In this document: one piece after another, positions 42,619 to 51,522 of the stretch | Position numbering within the stretch: the stretch's first letter is position 1 | Layout: every line of letters starts with the position of its first letter | Program-made: the position numbers and the translations under genes | Source of the DNA: Nocardia terpenica | GTDB lineage: Bacteria > Actinomycetota > Actinomycetes > Mycobacteriales > Mycobacteriaceae | Assembly (NCBI RefSeq): GCF_013186535.1 | Contig: NZ_JABMCZ010000004.1 | Span: 310,001 to 374,000, forward strand | Length of the DNA: 64,000 bases | Direction of reading: 5' to 3' | The notes under the pieces: model-generated | The model's database searches: none | What the model saw: only the letters and a program-made list of their open reading frames with translations | What the model was told of the DNA's origin: nothing

Positions 42619-43815
42619 TCAGGCGTGCGTGGGTTGCGGGGTGGCGTCCGTGCGGGTGCGGCGGAGGGCGGACAGGGCGGCGATGGTCAGGCCGAGGGCG
42701 GCGATTGTTGCTGCGGCCCAAGGGAGGACGGTGGGGGTGGTGTCGGTGGCGAGGATTGTGCCGCCGAGGGCGGAGCCCGCGGCGCTGCCGAGGTAGAGGG
42801 CGGAGTTGTTGGCGGCTACGGCGATTCCGCCTCGGGTGGGGCCGCCTACCTGGAGGAGGCGGTGCTGCTGGGGGACCTGCAGGGCCCAGCCGGAGGCACC
42901 CCAGATCAGCAGGGGCGCAATGACTCCCGCGGCGGCGAGGTGACCGAGGGGGACCAGGGTGGCGAGGGCGAGGGTCAGTGCGGCCATGGCCACGACGACC
43001 GCGGTGCGCAGGTGGCCGCCGTCGGCGCGGGATCGGCGGTCCAACAGGGGGCCGACCAGCAGGCTGCCGAGCACGCCGCCCGCGCCCCAGACCCACAGGT
43101 AGCCGGTGATCGCCGTGGGGGAGGCTCCGGCCGCGGTGTGCAGGACGGGGGCGAGGTAGGTGTACAGGCCCAGGCTGGCGACGGCCGCCAGGAAGGAGAC
43201 CGCGACGATGCCCGCGACGCGGCGATCGATGAGCACGGCGAAGCGGTCGCGGGCCGCGACGGCGGGCCCGGCCGGGATATCGGGCAGCGCGACCGCGAGC
43301 AGGATCAGCACCAGCGCGCCCAGCCCGGTGATCAGCCACAGCGTGGCGCGCCAGCCCGCGGTGTCGGCGAGCAGGATGCCCAGCGGCACGCCGAGCACGG
43401 TTCCGGCGCTCATGCCGCCCATCACCGTCCCGAGCGCACGGCCGCGCCGGGCCTCCGGCACCAGCGCGGCGGCGGCCGTACTCGCCTGCGCCGAATACAG
43501 GCCCGCCCCGGCCCCGGCGATCACCCGGGCGACGATGAGCAGCGTCAGCGATCCGGCCACCGCGGTGAGCGCGTTGGCGAGCGTGAACACGGTGAGCGCG
43601 GCCGCCACCACCGTGCGCAGCCGGGCGCGCGCCAGCAGCCCGGCGCACAGCGGCGCGGCGAGGGCGTAGGCGAGGGTGAACGCGGTCACCATCTGGCCCA
43701 CCACCGCCTCGGTCGTGTGCAGGTCCCCCGCGATCACGGGCAGCAGACCCGCCATGACATAGGCGTCGAGGCCCAGCGCGAAGGCCCCGGCGGCGAGTAC
43801 GAGTACGCGGCGCAT
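42619..43815 (-). CDS. MFS drug/metabolite exporter (DHA1-like)
   Basis: A 398-residue 12-helix major facilitator. After LDAYVMAGLLPVIAGDLHTT come the first-half helices, and the antiporter-type motif VARVIAGAGAGLYSAQ, then ARRGRALGTVMGGMSAGTVLGVPLG, the motif C of drug:H+ antiporters. I use the ATG at 43815, preceded by AAAGGA. It is divergent from a LysR gene and very likely controlled by it. The exported compound is unknown. Confidence 0.9.
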   Translation of the reverse strand: MRRVLVLAAGAFALGLDAYVMAGLLPVIAGDLHTTEAVVGQMVTAFTLAYALAAPLCAGLLARARLRTVVAAALTVFTLANALTAVAGSLTLLIVARVIAGAGAGLYSAQASTAAAALVPEARRGRALGTVMGGMSAGTVLGVPLGILLADTAGWRATLWLITGLGALVLILLAVALPDIPAGPAVAARDRFAVLIDRRVAGIVAVSFLAAVASLGLYTYLAPVLHTAAGASPTAITGYLWVWGAGGVLGSLLVGPLLDRRSRADGGHLRTAVVVAMAALTLALATLVPLGHLAAAGVIAPLLIWGASGWALQVPQQHRLLQVGGPTRGGIAVAANNSALYLGSAAGSALGGTILATDTTPTVLPWAAATIAALGLTIAALSALRRTRTDATPQPTHA

Positions 43816-43897
43816 GTCGTCGAATTCCTTTCCTCCAGATGTGCCAGCGCACGTTAGGAATTCGAGCCCCGGGAAGAGAAATGCGAGACGCGCTTGT

Positions 43898-43918
43898 TTC
43901 ATGTCCCCGGAACATGAA
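43898..43918. promoter_or_regulatory. TTCATGT-N7-ACATGAA, likely LysR operator
   Basis: Perfect 7-bp arms around CCCCGGA lie between the divergent MFS and LysR genes, 14 bp before the LysR start. The T-N11-A layout is that of LysR-type sites, so autoregulation with control of the exporter is likely. Confidence 0.6.
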
Positions 43919-43931
43919 TGGAGGCGTGATC

Positions 43932-44786
43932 GTGATCGATGTGGAGCTGCGGCAGCTGCGGGCCTTCGCCGCGGTGGTGGCGGCGGGCGGATTCACCGCG
44001 GCGGCGGACGAGTTGCGGACCGATCAGCCGCGGGTGACACGCGCGGTGCAGGGCCTGGAGGCGGCGGTCGGCGCGCGGCTGCTGGAACGCACCACGCGCC
44101 GCGTCCGGCTCACCGACGCGGGCCACCGGTTGTACGCCGAACTGGAGGTGCTGCTGCCGCGACTGGAGGCCGCGCTGGCGGCCCCGGCGCGCGCGGAGAC
44201 CGTCCGGTTCGGATTCGCCTGGCACCTGCCCGCGCGCTGGCCGGAGGTGGTGCGCGCCTTCGACGGCGCCGCCGGGGACACCGGCGGCATCCGCGTCGTC
44301 CGCCGCGACGACCCGCTCGCCGCCCTGACCGCCGGGCTCTGCGATCTGGCGCTGATCCACACCGACCCCGGCCCGGACTACCGCACGGTGGCACTGCCGC
44401 CGGAGCCGCGGGTGGCCGCCGTGCCGGTGCCCGGCCCCTGGCAGTATCGCCGCGTCCTGGACTGGTCGGAGCTGGCCGGGCGGCGCCTGGTCGTCAACAC
44501 CCTCGCCGACCGCCTCGGCGACGCCGACTGGCCCGGCGGCGCCCGGGGCCCCGCCCTGTGCACCGCCGACAATCTCGAGGAATGGCTGGAATCGGTGGCC
44601 GCCGATCACGGCGTCGGCATCGCCCCGGATTCCGTTCGCCGCCACACCAATCCGAGCGTCCGCTACGTCCGCCTGAAGAACGCCCCCGAGGTCCCCATGC
44701 TGCTGGCCCGCCCCCTGCGCAACCCGCATCCCGCCGCGGACCGCCTGGCCGGTGTGGTGCAGCGGGTGCTCGCCGCGTCGCACTGA
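43932..44786 (+). CDS. LysR family transcriptional regulator
   Basis: A 284-residue LysR regulator. The GTG at 43932 is seven bases after GGAGG and gives VIDVELRQLRAFAAVVAAGGFTAAADELRTDQPRVTRAVQGLEAAVGARLLERTTRRV, the classical LysR helix-turn-helix (residues 3-60). The remainder is a periplasmic-binding-like co-inducer domain. Other starts upstream are possible. It is divergent from the MFS exporter with a palindrome between them, so it most likely controls that gene in response to a compound the exporter handles. Confidence 0.88.
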   Translation: MIDVELRQLRAFAAVVAAGGFTAAADELRTDQPRVTRAVQGLEAAVGARLLERTTRRVRLTDAGHRLYAELEVLLPRLEAALAAPARAETVRFGFAWHLPARWPEVVRAFDGAAGDTGGIRVVRRDDPLAALTAGLCDLALIHTDPGPDYRTVALPPEPRVAAVPVPGPWQYRRVLDWSELAGRRLVVNTLADRLGDADWPGGARGPALCTADNLEEWLESVAADHGVGIAPDSVRRHTNPSVRYVRLKNAPEVPMLLARPLRNPHPAADRLAGVVQRVLAASH

Positions 44787-44920
44787 GCCGCCGGGCGGGG
44801 TGCCATCGAGATCATGGTCTCGCGGAGGGCTTTTCGAGCGAAATACGATCTCGGATGTCGTCGGGGATCGGTGTGGTGGGTGAAACCCGGCCTGTCGCAA
44901 GGCCGGTGAGGAAGGTTCGT

Positions 44921-46048
44921 ATGCGTGGGCTGGTGTGGCGGGTCCGATTACTCCTGCTGGTGAGCGTTCTGGCGGTGGTCGGCGGGGCGGTGGCGACGCC
45001 CGCGACGGCGGATCCGGGTGGAGATCCGGTGCGGGTGCAGCGGCTGCCGGACGGCTGGGGCGGGACGAACCGGGGATTCGTGGTGACCTATCGAACCCCG
45101 GCGCTGGACGGTCGGCCGACGACGGCGACCGGGTTGGTGTTCCTCCCGGATGCGCCCGCGCCGGACGGGGGTTGGCCGATCGTGGCCTGGGATCACGGCA
45201 CCAACGGGCTCGGTCAGCAGTGCGGATTGACCTCGACGGCGGGCGCGCCCTACGACTCGCCTTCGCTGTTGCAGATCAATCGGGCCGGATATGCCGCCGT
45301 CGCACCGGATTACCTCGGGCTGAGCCCGGCCTCGCCCGGAGTGCATCCCTATCAGAGTCGACGCGCCGGAGCCACGGACACCATCGACCTCGTGCGCGCC
45401 GCGCGCCGGGCGTTTCCCGAACTGTCGGCTCGGTGGGGCGTGATCGGTGTCTCCGAGGGCGGACACGCGGCATTGAGCACCGGTTACCTCGCGTCCGAGT
45501 ACGCCCCGGAGCTCGACTTCCGCGGGACGGCGGCGCTGGCTCCGGCGGCCAATCTGGAACGGCTGATACCGCTGGCCCGGCCGGGTATGCCCGAGATTCC
45601 CGCGCTCGACGGGCTGACCGGGATCGTCGCGGCCGTGCTGGCCGGTATCGAGGCGAATGTGCCGGGCGCCGGGATCGGCGGATATCTCAGCCCGGAGGGC
45701 CGCCGCATCGTCGACGCGGTCCGGACGCAGTGCGTGACCCAGTGGACCGAGACCGCCGCGAATCACTCGGTCGGCGATCTGCTCTCGCGTCCGCTCGACG
45801 ATCCCGCCATCGTCGCCGTGCTGAACGACTACCTGGCGATTCCCGCCACCGGTTACCGGCAGCCGCTGTTCATCGGCCAGGGCGTCGCCGACACGTCGGT
45901 GCCGCTACCGCTGACCCTGGCGCTGCTGGCCGAACTGTCCTCGGCCGGAACGCGGTACGAGTTCGCCGCGTTCGACGCCGACCATATGTCGATCATGAAG
46001 GACGGTTTCACGGCGGGACTGCGGTTCCTGCAGCGGGCCTTGTCCTGA
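44921..46048 (+). CDS. Secreted alpha/beta-hydrolase lipase (LIP family)
   Basis: A 375-residue exported lipase. The signal peptide is MRGLVWRVRLLLLVSVLAVVGGAVATPATA, cleaved after ATA. The nucleophile serine is in IGVSEGG (GxSxG) at about residue 178. YAAVAPDYLGLSPASPGVHPY is typical of the secretory lipase (LIP) family common in mycolata. The acid and histidine are likely the aspartates of IGQGVADTSVP and the histidine of FDADHMSIM. It acts outside the cell on lipids or polymeric esters. Its stop lies 2 bp from the end of the opposing gene remnant. Confidence 0.9.
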   Translation: MRGLVWRVRLLLLVSVLAVVGGAVATPATADPGGDPVRVQRLPDGWGGTNRGFVVTYRTPALDGRPTTATGLVFLPDAPAPDGGWPIVAWDHGTNGLGQQCGLTSTAGAPYDSPSLLQINRAGYAAVAPDYLGLSPASPGVHPYQSRRAGATDTIDLVRAARRAFPELSARWGVIGVSEGGHAALSTGYLASEYAPELDFRGTAALAPAANLERLIPLARPGMPEIPALDGLTGIVAAVLAGIEANVPGAGIGGYLSPEGRRIVDAVRTQCVTQWTETAANHSVGDLLSRPLDDPAIVAVLNDYLAIPATGYRQPLFIGQGVADTSVPLPLTLALLAELSSAGTRYEFAAFDADHMSIMKDGFTAGLRFLQRALS

Positions 46049-46050
46049 GC

Positions 46051-46569
46051 TCAGCCGTACACCCGAGCAGGGGTGGGAACCAGGTGCATGTCCGTCACGT
46101 CCAGGGTCGGGGTCATCTCCGTGTCCGGGCGGGCGGAACCGGGTTCGACCTTGCCGCTGACCGACACCCAGCTGTCGTCCGGGGGCGGGTCGGCGAGGGC
46201 CGAGAGGTGGATGCGCATGGTCTGGGCGTCGGCCACGCAGCAGGTGATGACGACGCGCGCGAGGTCGACGCCGGAGCGGGTGCCGTCGGTGCGGGGCGAG
46301 CCGTCGTTGTCGGTGTGCACGATGAAACCGACGACGGTGACGGCGCGGTGGTCGAGTTCGCCGCTGGAGTCGTAGGCGGCGCGGTCGAGCAGGTCGTACA
46401 TCCGGACGGTCGGCGCCGGGCCCTCCGGTAGCGGCGGGAAGGCGAACGTGCCGTCGTCGCCGGCGGTCGCGGGCTTGGCGACGCTGGCCCGCGCGGTGGT
46501 GCCGGACTGCACCGAGGTCGCGCCCAGGGCGGGCGGCACGATGATCAGCAGCGCCGCGATCGGCGCCAG
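46051..46569 (-). pseudogene. 3' remnant of TIGR03943-type permease subunit gene
   Basis: The frame encodes about 172 residues beginning LAPIAALLIIVPPALGAT, which is the interior of the TIGR03943 family. The first 90 or so residues with two membrane helices are missing. The rest, DGTFAFPPLPEGPAPTVRMYDLLDRAAYDSSGELDHRAVTVVGFIVHTD up to the C-terminus, reads normally. No start codon or ribosome site introduces it. The 5' end abuts the permease coding sequence out of frame, so a deletion of roughly 300 bases joined the two genes. This is either a natural loss or an assembly artefact. Confidence 0.75.
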
Positions 46570-47573
46570 GCCACCACGAAGGTGGCGGGCGCGAAGCGGA
46601 TGGCGAAGCGCCGCCCGAAGGTGCCTGCCTGCATGGCGAACAGCTTCACGTCCACCGCCGGACCCACCACCAGGAACACCAGCCGCGGCAGCAGCGGCAG
46701 GCCCGACATGCTGGAGGCCACGAACGCGTCGGCCTCCGAGCACAGGGCCAGCACCACCGCCAGCAGCGCCATCACCACGATCGACACCAGCAGCTGCCCG
46801 GACAGGTCGCGGTACCAGCTGGGCGGCACCAGCACGTGCAGCGCGGCCGCCGCGGCGGCGCCGATCACGAGAAACGCTGCGGCCTGCAGGAAGTCGTGCC
46901 GCGCCGCCTCGGTGAACACCTCCCAGCGCGACCGCCCCGGCGCCCAGTGCCGGTGCCCGTGCGGCCGCACGGTGAACCATTCCACCCGCCCGAACCGCGA
47001 CCACAGCAGGCCCATGACGACCGCGGTGGCCAGCGATCCGACGAACCGCCCCGCCACCATGCCCGGCTGACCCGGAAACGCCACCGCCGTCGCGATCAGC
47101 ACCACCGGATTCACCGCCGGAGCCGACAGCAGGAACGCGAACGCCGCCGCCCCGGGCGCGCCCTGATCCATCAGCCGCCGCGACACCGGCACCACACCGC
47201 ATTCGCAGCCGGGCAGCGCCATTCCGGCCAGCCCGGCCACACCGACGGCCGCGGACTCGTTGCGCGGCAGCAACTTCCGGATCAGCTCGGGGGACGCGAA
47301 GGCCGCCACCGCGCCGCTGATCAGCACCCCCAGCACCAGGAACGGCACCGCCTGCACGAACACCCCGGTGAACACGGTGGTGGCCGTCTGCAGCTTCGGC
47401 GAGCGAGCCACCCCACCGGCCAGCGGTCCCTCGAACGCCAGGCCGAACGCCAGCAGCGCCGCGAGCACGTACGTCGAGGAGATGCGCGGAAAGCGCCGCC
47501 GGGCAACGGGACCCGGCGCCGGATGCGCGGGCGGAACCTGCGCGGTGGCCGCACCCGCCTGCGGTATCGACAT
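46545..47573 (-). CDS. UPF0718-type permease, C-terminus altered by deletion
   Basis: A 342-residue permease of the UPF0718 group that normally works with a TIGR03943 partner, probably in transport of an unidentified substrate. Family features are LVLGVLISGAVAAF, the cysteine motif MALPGCECGVVPVSRRLMDQG, SAPAVNPVVLIATAVAF and ALCSEADAFVASSMSG. The ATG at 47573 gives MSIPQAGAAT; an upstream GTG/ATG at 47627 is possible. The normal final helix is replaced by WRRSRRC where the reading frame runs into the remnant of the partner gene. Activity is doubtful. Confidence 0.78.
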   Translation of the reverse strand: MSIPQAGAATAQVPPAHPAPGPVARRRFPRISSTYVLAALLAFGLAFEGPLAGGVARSPKLQTATTVFTGVFVQAVPFLVLGVLISGAVAAFASPELIRKLLPRNESAAVGVAGLAGMALPGCECGVVPVSRRLMDQGAPGAAAFAFLLSAPAVNPVVLIATAVAFPGQPGMVAGRFVGSLATAVVMGLLWSRFGRVEWFTVRPHGHRHWAPGRSRWEVFTEAARHDFLQAAAFLVIGAAAAAALHVLVPPSWYRDLSGQLLVSIVVMALLAVVLALCSEADAFVASSMSGLPLLPRLVFLVVGPAVDVKLFAMQAGTFGRRFAIRFAPATFVVAWRRSRRC

Positions 47574-47716
47574 GCGGCTACCCCCATCCACCGAGAGCGT
47601 CGGGTATGGACACGGGCATGATCGCACACCCTCGACCGGATCGGGTGGCGGCGCACGACAGCCCCCCCGACGACGGGGCCCGCACCGGCGCGCCGTTCGT
47701 CGCCTAGGCTCGGGTC

Positions 47717-49216
47717 ATGCAGCGCATCATCGGAATCGAGGTCGAGTACGGCATCTCCACGCCGACCGAGCCCTCGGCCAACCCGATTCTCACGTCCACC
47801 CAGGCGGTGCTTGCGTACGCGGCGGCCGAGGGAGTCCCGAGGGCCAAACGCACCCGCTGGGACTACGAGGTGGAGTCGCCGCTGCGCGACGCTCGCGGTT
47901 TCGATCTGGGCCGGCTCAACGGACCGGCCCCCGTGATCGACGCCGACGAGGTCGGCGCGGCCAACATGATTCTCACCAACGGCGCCCGCCTCTACGTCGA
48001 CCACGCCCATCCCGAATACTCCGCCCCCGAGGTCACCGACCCGCTGGACGCGGTCATCTGGGACAAGGCGGGCGAGCGGGTGATGGAGGCCGCGGCGCGC
48101 TACGCCTCCAGCGTACCCGGCGCGCCCCGGATGCAGCTGTACAAGAACAATGTCGACGGCAAGGGCGCCTCCTACGGCACCCACGAGAACTATCTGATGA
48201 GCCGCGAGACGCCGTTCAATCAGATCATCGTCGGCCTCACCCCGTTCTTCGTGTCCCGTCAGGTGGTCAGCGGCTCCGGGCGGGTCGGCCTCGGGCAGTC
48301 CGGCGACCAGGCCGGATTCCAGCTGTCCCAGCGCGCGGACTACATCGAGGTGGAGGTCGGCCTCGAGACCACGCTCAAGCGCGGCATCATCAACACCCGC
48401 GACGAACCGCACGCCGACGCCGACAAGTACCGCCGCCTGCACGTCATCATCGGCGACGCCAACCTCGCCGAATGGTCGACCTATCTGAAGGTCGGCACCA
48501 CCGCGCTCGTGCTGGACCTGATCGAGGCGGGCGAGGACCTATCGGATCTGCAGCTGGCCCGGCCGGTCACCGCGGTGCACGCCATCAGCCACGATCCCAC
48601 CCTGCGCGCCGTCGTCGCGCTGGTCGACGGCCGCGAGCTGACCGGCCTTGCGCTGCAACGGATCTACCTCGACCGGGTGGAGAAGTTCCACGACCGCGAG
48701 GGCACCGCCGACGCGCGCGTGACCGACGTCCTGGAGAAGTGGGCGCACGTGCTGGACCTGCTCGAGCGCGACCCGCTGGAGTGCGCGCACCTGCTGGACT
48801 GGCCCGCCAAACTGCGCCTGCTCGAGGGCATGCGCAGCCGCGAGGGCCTGGGCTGGGCCGCGCCCAAGCTGCACCTGATGGACCTGCAGTACTCGGACGT
48901 GCGGCTGGACAAGGGCCTGTACAACCGGCTGGTCGCGCGCGGCTCGATGCAGCGGCTGGTCACCGAGCAGCAGGTGCTCGACGCGATGACCAACCCGCCC
49001 ACCGACACCCGCGCCTACTTCCGCGGCGAGTGCCTGCGCCGCTTCGGCGCCGACATCGCCGCTGCCAGCTGGGATTCGGTGATCTTCGACCTGGGCGGCG
49101 ACTCGCTGGTGCGCATCCCCACCCTGGAACCGCGCCGCGGCACCAAATCGCATGTGGGCAAGCTGCTCGACGGCGTCGACACCGCCGCCGAACTCGTCGA
49201 ACAGCTCACCACCTAG
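47717..49216 (+). CDS. dop: Pup deamidase/depupylase Dop
   Basis: Dop converts the C-terminal glutamine of Pup to glutamate and removes Pup from proteins. The 499-residue protein starts MQRIIGIEVEYGIST, with E8 and E10 of the glutamine-synthetase-like metal site. ILTNGARLYVDHAHPEYSAPE follows, with the catalytic aspartate region, then FKN-type YKNNVDGKGASYGTHENY and GIINTRDEPHADADKYRRLHVIIGD. The Dop-specific loop RAKRTRWDYEVESPLRDARGF is present. It stands upstream of pup but is separated by a 284-bp region with repeats, so it is probably transcribed apart from pup-prcBA. Confidence 0.97.
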   Translation: MQRIIGIEVEYGISTPTEPSANPILTSTQAVLAYAAAEGVPRAKRTRWDYEVESPLRDARGFDLGRLNGPAPVIDADEVGAANMILTNGARLYVDHAHPEYSAPEVTDPLDAVIWDKAGERVMEAAARYASSVPGAPRMQLYKNNVDGKGASYGTHENYLMSRETPFNQIIVGLTPFFVSRQVVSGSGRVGLGQSGDQAGFQLSQRADYIEVEVGLETTLKRGIINTRDEPHADADKYRRLHVIIGDANLAEWSTYLKVGTTALVLDLIEAGEDLSDLQLARPVTAVHAISHDPTLRAVVALVDGRELTGLALQRIYLDRVEKFHDREGTADARVTDVLEKWAHVLDLLERDPLECAHLLDWPAKLRLLEGMRSREGLGWAAPKLHLMDLQYSDVRLDKGLYNRLVARGSMQRLVTEQQVLDAMTNPPTDTRAYFRGECLRRFGADIAAASWDSVIFDLGGDSLVRIPTLEPRRGTKSHVGKLLDGVDTAAELVEQLTT

Positions 49217-49217
49217 G

Positions 49218-49315
49218 GCCCCATCGTGTTCCCGGCATGCTCGCCCCATCGTGTTCCCGGCATGCTTTTGGCCGGGACCTCGCGTGATTCCGGCCAAAAG
49301 CATGCCGGAATCACG
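49218..49315. repeat. Paired conserved-loop hairpins (copy D) with duplicated arm
   Basis: Just after dop, a 24-nt block starting GCCCCATCGTG occurs at 49218-49241 and again at 49243-49266. The second copy continues into a hairpin with arms TCCCGGC (49255-49261) and GCCGGGA (49271-49277) and loop ATGCTTTTG. A second, inverted hairpin follows with a perfect 12-bp stem, CGTGATTCCGGC (49283-49294) and GCCGGAATCACG (49304-49315), and loop CAAAAGCAT. This is the only locus between genes in the same direction (dop and pup). Confidence 0.85.
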
Positions 49316-49435
49316 ATGGACCGATCGGGAGTGTGATCCAGACAACACGCGGCGTGGTGGATCGGGCTGCTGCGGCGTTGCAGCGTGGGCACATTGCGAT
49401 GTAATCCGGCATGTTGTCCCCGCTGGTGGGTAGTG

Positions 49436-49469
49436 TTGACGTACGAGCATCGGATTTTCTCCGGTGCTC
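49436..49469 (+). promoter_or_regulatory. Hairpin and possible promoter upstream of pup
   Basis: GAGCATCGG (49445-49453) pairs with CCGGTGCTC (49461-49469) with one G:T pair around ATTTTCT, 31 bp before the pup ATG. TTGACG at 49436 may be a -35 element, but I cannot place a good -10. It is likely part of the pup-prcBA leader. Confidence 0.35.
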
Positions 49470-49500
49470 GCCGGTATCAGGACAGAGGAGGTCGGCTGCT

Positions 49501-49695
49501 ATGGCACAAGAGCAGACCAAGCGCGCCGGTGGCGGCGACGAGGACGAGGGGCCGGCCGGCGACGGCGCGGCCGGACAGGAGCGTCGCGAGAAACTGGCGG
49601 AAGACACCGACGACCTGCTCGACGAGATCGATGATGTGCTCGAGGAGAACGCGGAGGACTTCGTGCGCGCATACGTTCAGAAAGGCGGCCAGTGA
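49501..49695 (+). CDS. pup: Prokaryotic ubiquitin-like protein Pup
   Basis: Pup is the 64-residue protein tag that PafA joins to lysines of target proteins. It begins MAQEQTKRAGGGDEDEG, is mostly disordered, and its C-terminal half (REKLAEDTDDLLDEIDDVLEENAEDFVRAYVQ) is the helix that pairs with the Mpa coiled coil. It ends KGGQ, so Dop must deamidate the glutamine first. GAGGAGGT lies upstream at a workable distance. The stop overlaps the prcB GTG (GTGA), coupling their translation. Confidence 0.97.
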   Translation: MAQEQTKRAGGGDEDEGPAGDGAAGQERREKLAEDTDDLLDEIDDVLEENAEDFVRAYVQKGGQ

Positions 49696-50549
49696 CTTCG
49701 GGTGACCCGTTGCGGCTCCATACGGGGTACGCCCTGTCGTCGTTCAGCGAACACCTGCGTGAACACGCACCGGACCTGTTGCCCGGCAACGGTTTCGCGC
49801 GTGTCGCCGACGCCGCCCCGGCCGGGGCGGCGTCGCAGGATATAGCCCCCCACGGCACCACCATCGTCGCGGTGAGCTACCGCGGCGGCGTGCTGATCGC
49901 GGGCGACCGGCGGGCCACCCAGGGCAATCTGCTGGCCAGCCGCGATATGGAGAAGGTCTACATCACCGACAGCCTCTCCGCCGCCGGCATCGCGGGCACC
50001 GCGGGCGTGGCCGTGGAGATGATCCGCCTGTTCGCGGTGGAGTTGGAGCACTACGAGAAGATCGAGGGCATCCCCCTCACCTTCGACGGCAAGGCCAACA
50101 AGCTGTCGAAGATGGTGCGCGACAACCTGCCCGCCGCGCTGCAGGGCCTGGCGGTGGTCCCGATCCTGGTCGGTTACGACCTCGAGGCCACCGATCCGGA
50201 CCGGGCGGGCCGCATCGTGTCCTTCGACGTGGTCGGCGGGCGCAGCGAGGAGCGGTTCGGCTACACGGCCGTCGGCTCCGGCTCGATGTTCGCGAAGACG
50301 TCGCTGAAGAAGACCTACCACCGCGACATCGACGAGGATCGCGCGCTGCGCATCGCCGTCGAGGCCCTGGCCGACGCCTCCGACGACGACACCGCGACGG
50401 GCGGGCCCGACATGCTGCGCGGCATCTACCCGACGGCGGTCGTGATCAATGCCGAAGGCTCCGTGGAGGTTTCGGACGATCGGCTGGGCGAGATCGCCCG
50501 GCTGATCATCGATGAGGGCGCGGTGGAGGAAGGGAGCGCGAAGCGATGA
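49692..50549 (+). CDS. prcB: 20S proteasome beta subunit
   Basis: The catalytic subunit of the 20S proteasome, 285 residues. A propeptide of about 55 residues ends APHG, so self-cleavage between G55 and T56 exposes the N-terminal nucleophile threonine of TTIVAVSYRGGVLIAGDRRATQGNL. The lysine equivalent of K33 and the other active-site residues lie in GDRRAT and the following helix. Its stop overlaps the prcA start (ATGA), giving balanced alpha and beta rings. Confidence 0.97.
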   Translation: MTSGDPLRLHTGYALSSFSEHLREHAPDLLPGNGFARVADAAPAGAASQDIAPHGTTIVAVSYRGGVLIAGDRRATQGNLLASRDMEKVYITDSLSAAGIAGTAGVAVEMIRLFAVELEHYEKIEGIPLTFDGKANKLSKMVRDNLPAALQGLAVVPILVGYDLEATDPDRAGRIVSFDVVGGRSEERFGYTAVGSGSMFAKTSLKKTYHRDIDEDRALRIAVEALADASDDDTATGGPDMLRGIYPTAVVINAEGSVEVSDDRLGEIARLIIDEGAVEEGSAKR

Positions 50550-51328
50550 CACTGCCGTACTATGCGTCGGCCGAGCAGATCATGCGCGACAAGACCGAAC
50601 TTGCGCGCAAGGGCATCGCACGGGGTCGCAGTGTCGTGATGCTGGCGTACGACAAGGGCGTGCTGTTCGTCGCCGAGAATCCCTCGGCGACCCTGCACAA
50701 GGTGAGTGAGCTGTACGACCGGGTGGGGTTCGCCGCGGTCGGCAAGTACAACGAGTACGAGAACCTGCGCCGGCACGGCATCATGCAGGCCGACCTGCGC
50801 GGCTACCAGTACGACCGGCGCGACGTGACCGGTCGGCAGCTGGCGAACATGTTCGCCTCGCTGCTGGGTACCATCTTCACCGACCAGCTCAAGCCGTTCG
50901 AGGTGGAGATCTGCATCGGCGAGGTCGGCTACCCGGAGAAGGACCCGCAGGCGGTGCTGTACCGGGTCAACTTCGACGGATCCATCGTCGACGAGCGCGA
51001 ATACGTGGTGATGGGCGGCAACACCGACCCGATCGTCTCCGCGCTCAAGTCCTCGTATCAGCCCGGGCTGGAGCTGGGCGCCGCGATCAAGGTCGCGGTC
51101 GAGGCGCTGCAGAAGGGCGCTCCCGAGGGCACCGACAAGGACAAGCGGGTGCTCGGCGTCGGGCAGCTGGAGGTGGCGACGCTGGAGCAGAACCGGCCGC
51201 GCCGCGCCTTCCGCCGTATCGTCGGCCCCGCGCTGGAGACGTTGCTGGCCGCCGGCAAGTCGGGCAAGGGTAAATCCGCCGAGAAGAAGGCCGCCGAGCC
51301 CGCGGAGCCGACCGACTCCGATTCCTAG
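50546..51328 (+). CDS. prcA: 20S proteasome alpha subunit
   Basis: The 260-residue alpha subunit forms the outer gating ring. The N-terminus MTLPYYASAEQIMRDKTELARKGIARGRSVVMLAYDKGVLFVAENPS is the typical actinobacterial alpha gate and first helix. The C-terminal tail (GKSGKGKSAEKKAAEPAEPTDSDS) is lysine-rich, then acidic and disordered. Mpa docks into pockets of this ring through its QYL terminus. A strong terminator follows 35 bp after the stop, so prcA ends the pup-prcBA transcript. Confidence 0.97.
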   Translation: MTLPYYASAEQIMRDKTELARKGIARGRSVVMLAYDKGVLFVAENPSATLHKVSELYDRVGFAAVGKYNEYENLRRHGIMQADLRGYQYDRRDVTGRQLANMFASLLGTIFTDQLKPFEVEICIGEVGYPEKDPQAVLYRVNFDGSIVDEREYVVMGGNTDPIVSALKSSYQPGLELGAAIKVAVEALQKGAPEGTDKDKRVLGVGQLEVATLEQNRPRRAFRRIVGPALETLLAAGKSGKGKSAEKKAAEPAEPTDSDS

Positions 51329-51362
51329 AATCGGCCGGATTCCGGCAAGGCCCCCTGTACTG

Positions 51363-51399
51363 TGCCCCTTGCACTCGATTGGGTCGAGTGCAAGGGGCA
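51363..51399 (+). terminator. Intrinsic terminator of the pup-prcBA operon
   Basis: A perfect 16-bp stem, TGCCCCTTGCACTCGA (51363-51378) with its complement at 51384-51399, has a 5-nt loop TTGGG. TTGTCGTTTCT follows. This separates prcA from pafA. Confidence 0.9.
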
Positions 51400-51509
51400 T
51401 TGTCGTTTCTGCTGATTGCGCCGGTGCCGTAGTTCATAGCGCGCGAAATCGTTGCGAAGCCGTATGCATTACCTCGCTCGCACAGCCACTTTCGGGCATG
51501 ACATAGCTG

Positions 51510-51515
51510 TAATGT
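51510..51515 (+). promoter_or_regulatory. Likely -10 element for leaderless pafA mRNA
   Basis: TAATGT sits seven bases before the GTG start codon, the spacing of a leaderless actinobacterial transcript that starts at or next to the GTG. No ribosome site is present before the codon. Reads as a TANNNT -10. Confidence 0.45.
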
Positions 51516-51522
51516 CGATAGT

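Noticed and set aside
49311..49412. Short minus-strand frame with MPDYIAMCPRC between dop and pup
   Set aside because: The CxxC looks zinc-finger-like, but the frame is short, overlaps the repeat hairpin and has no clear ribosome site.
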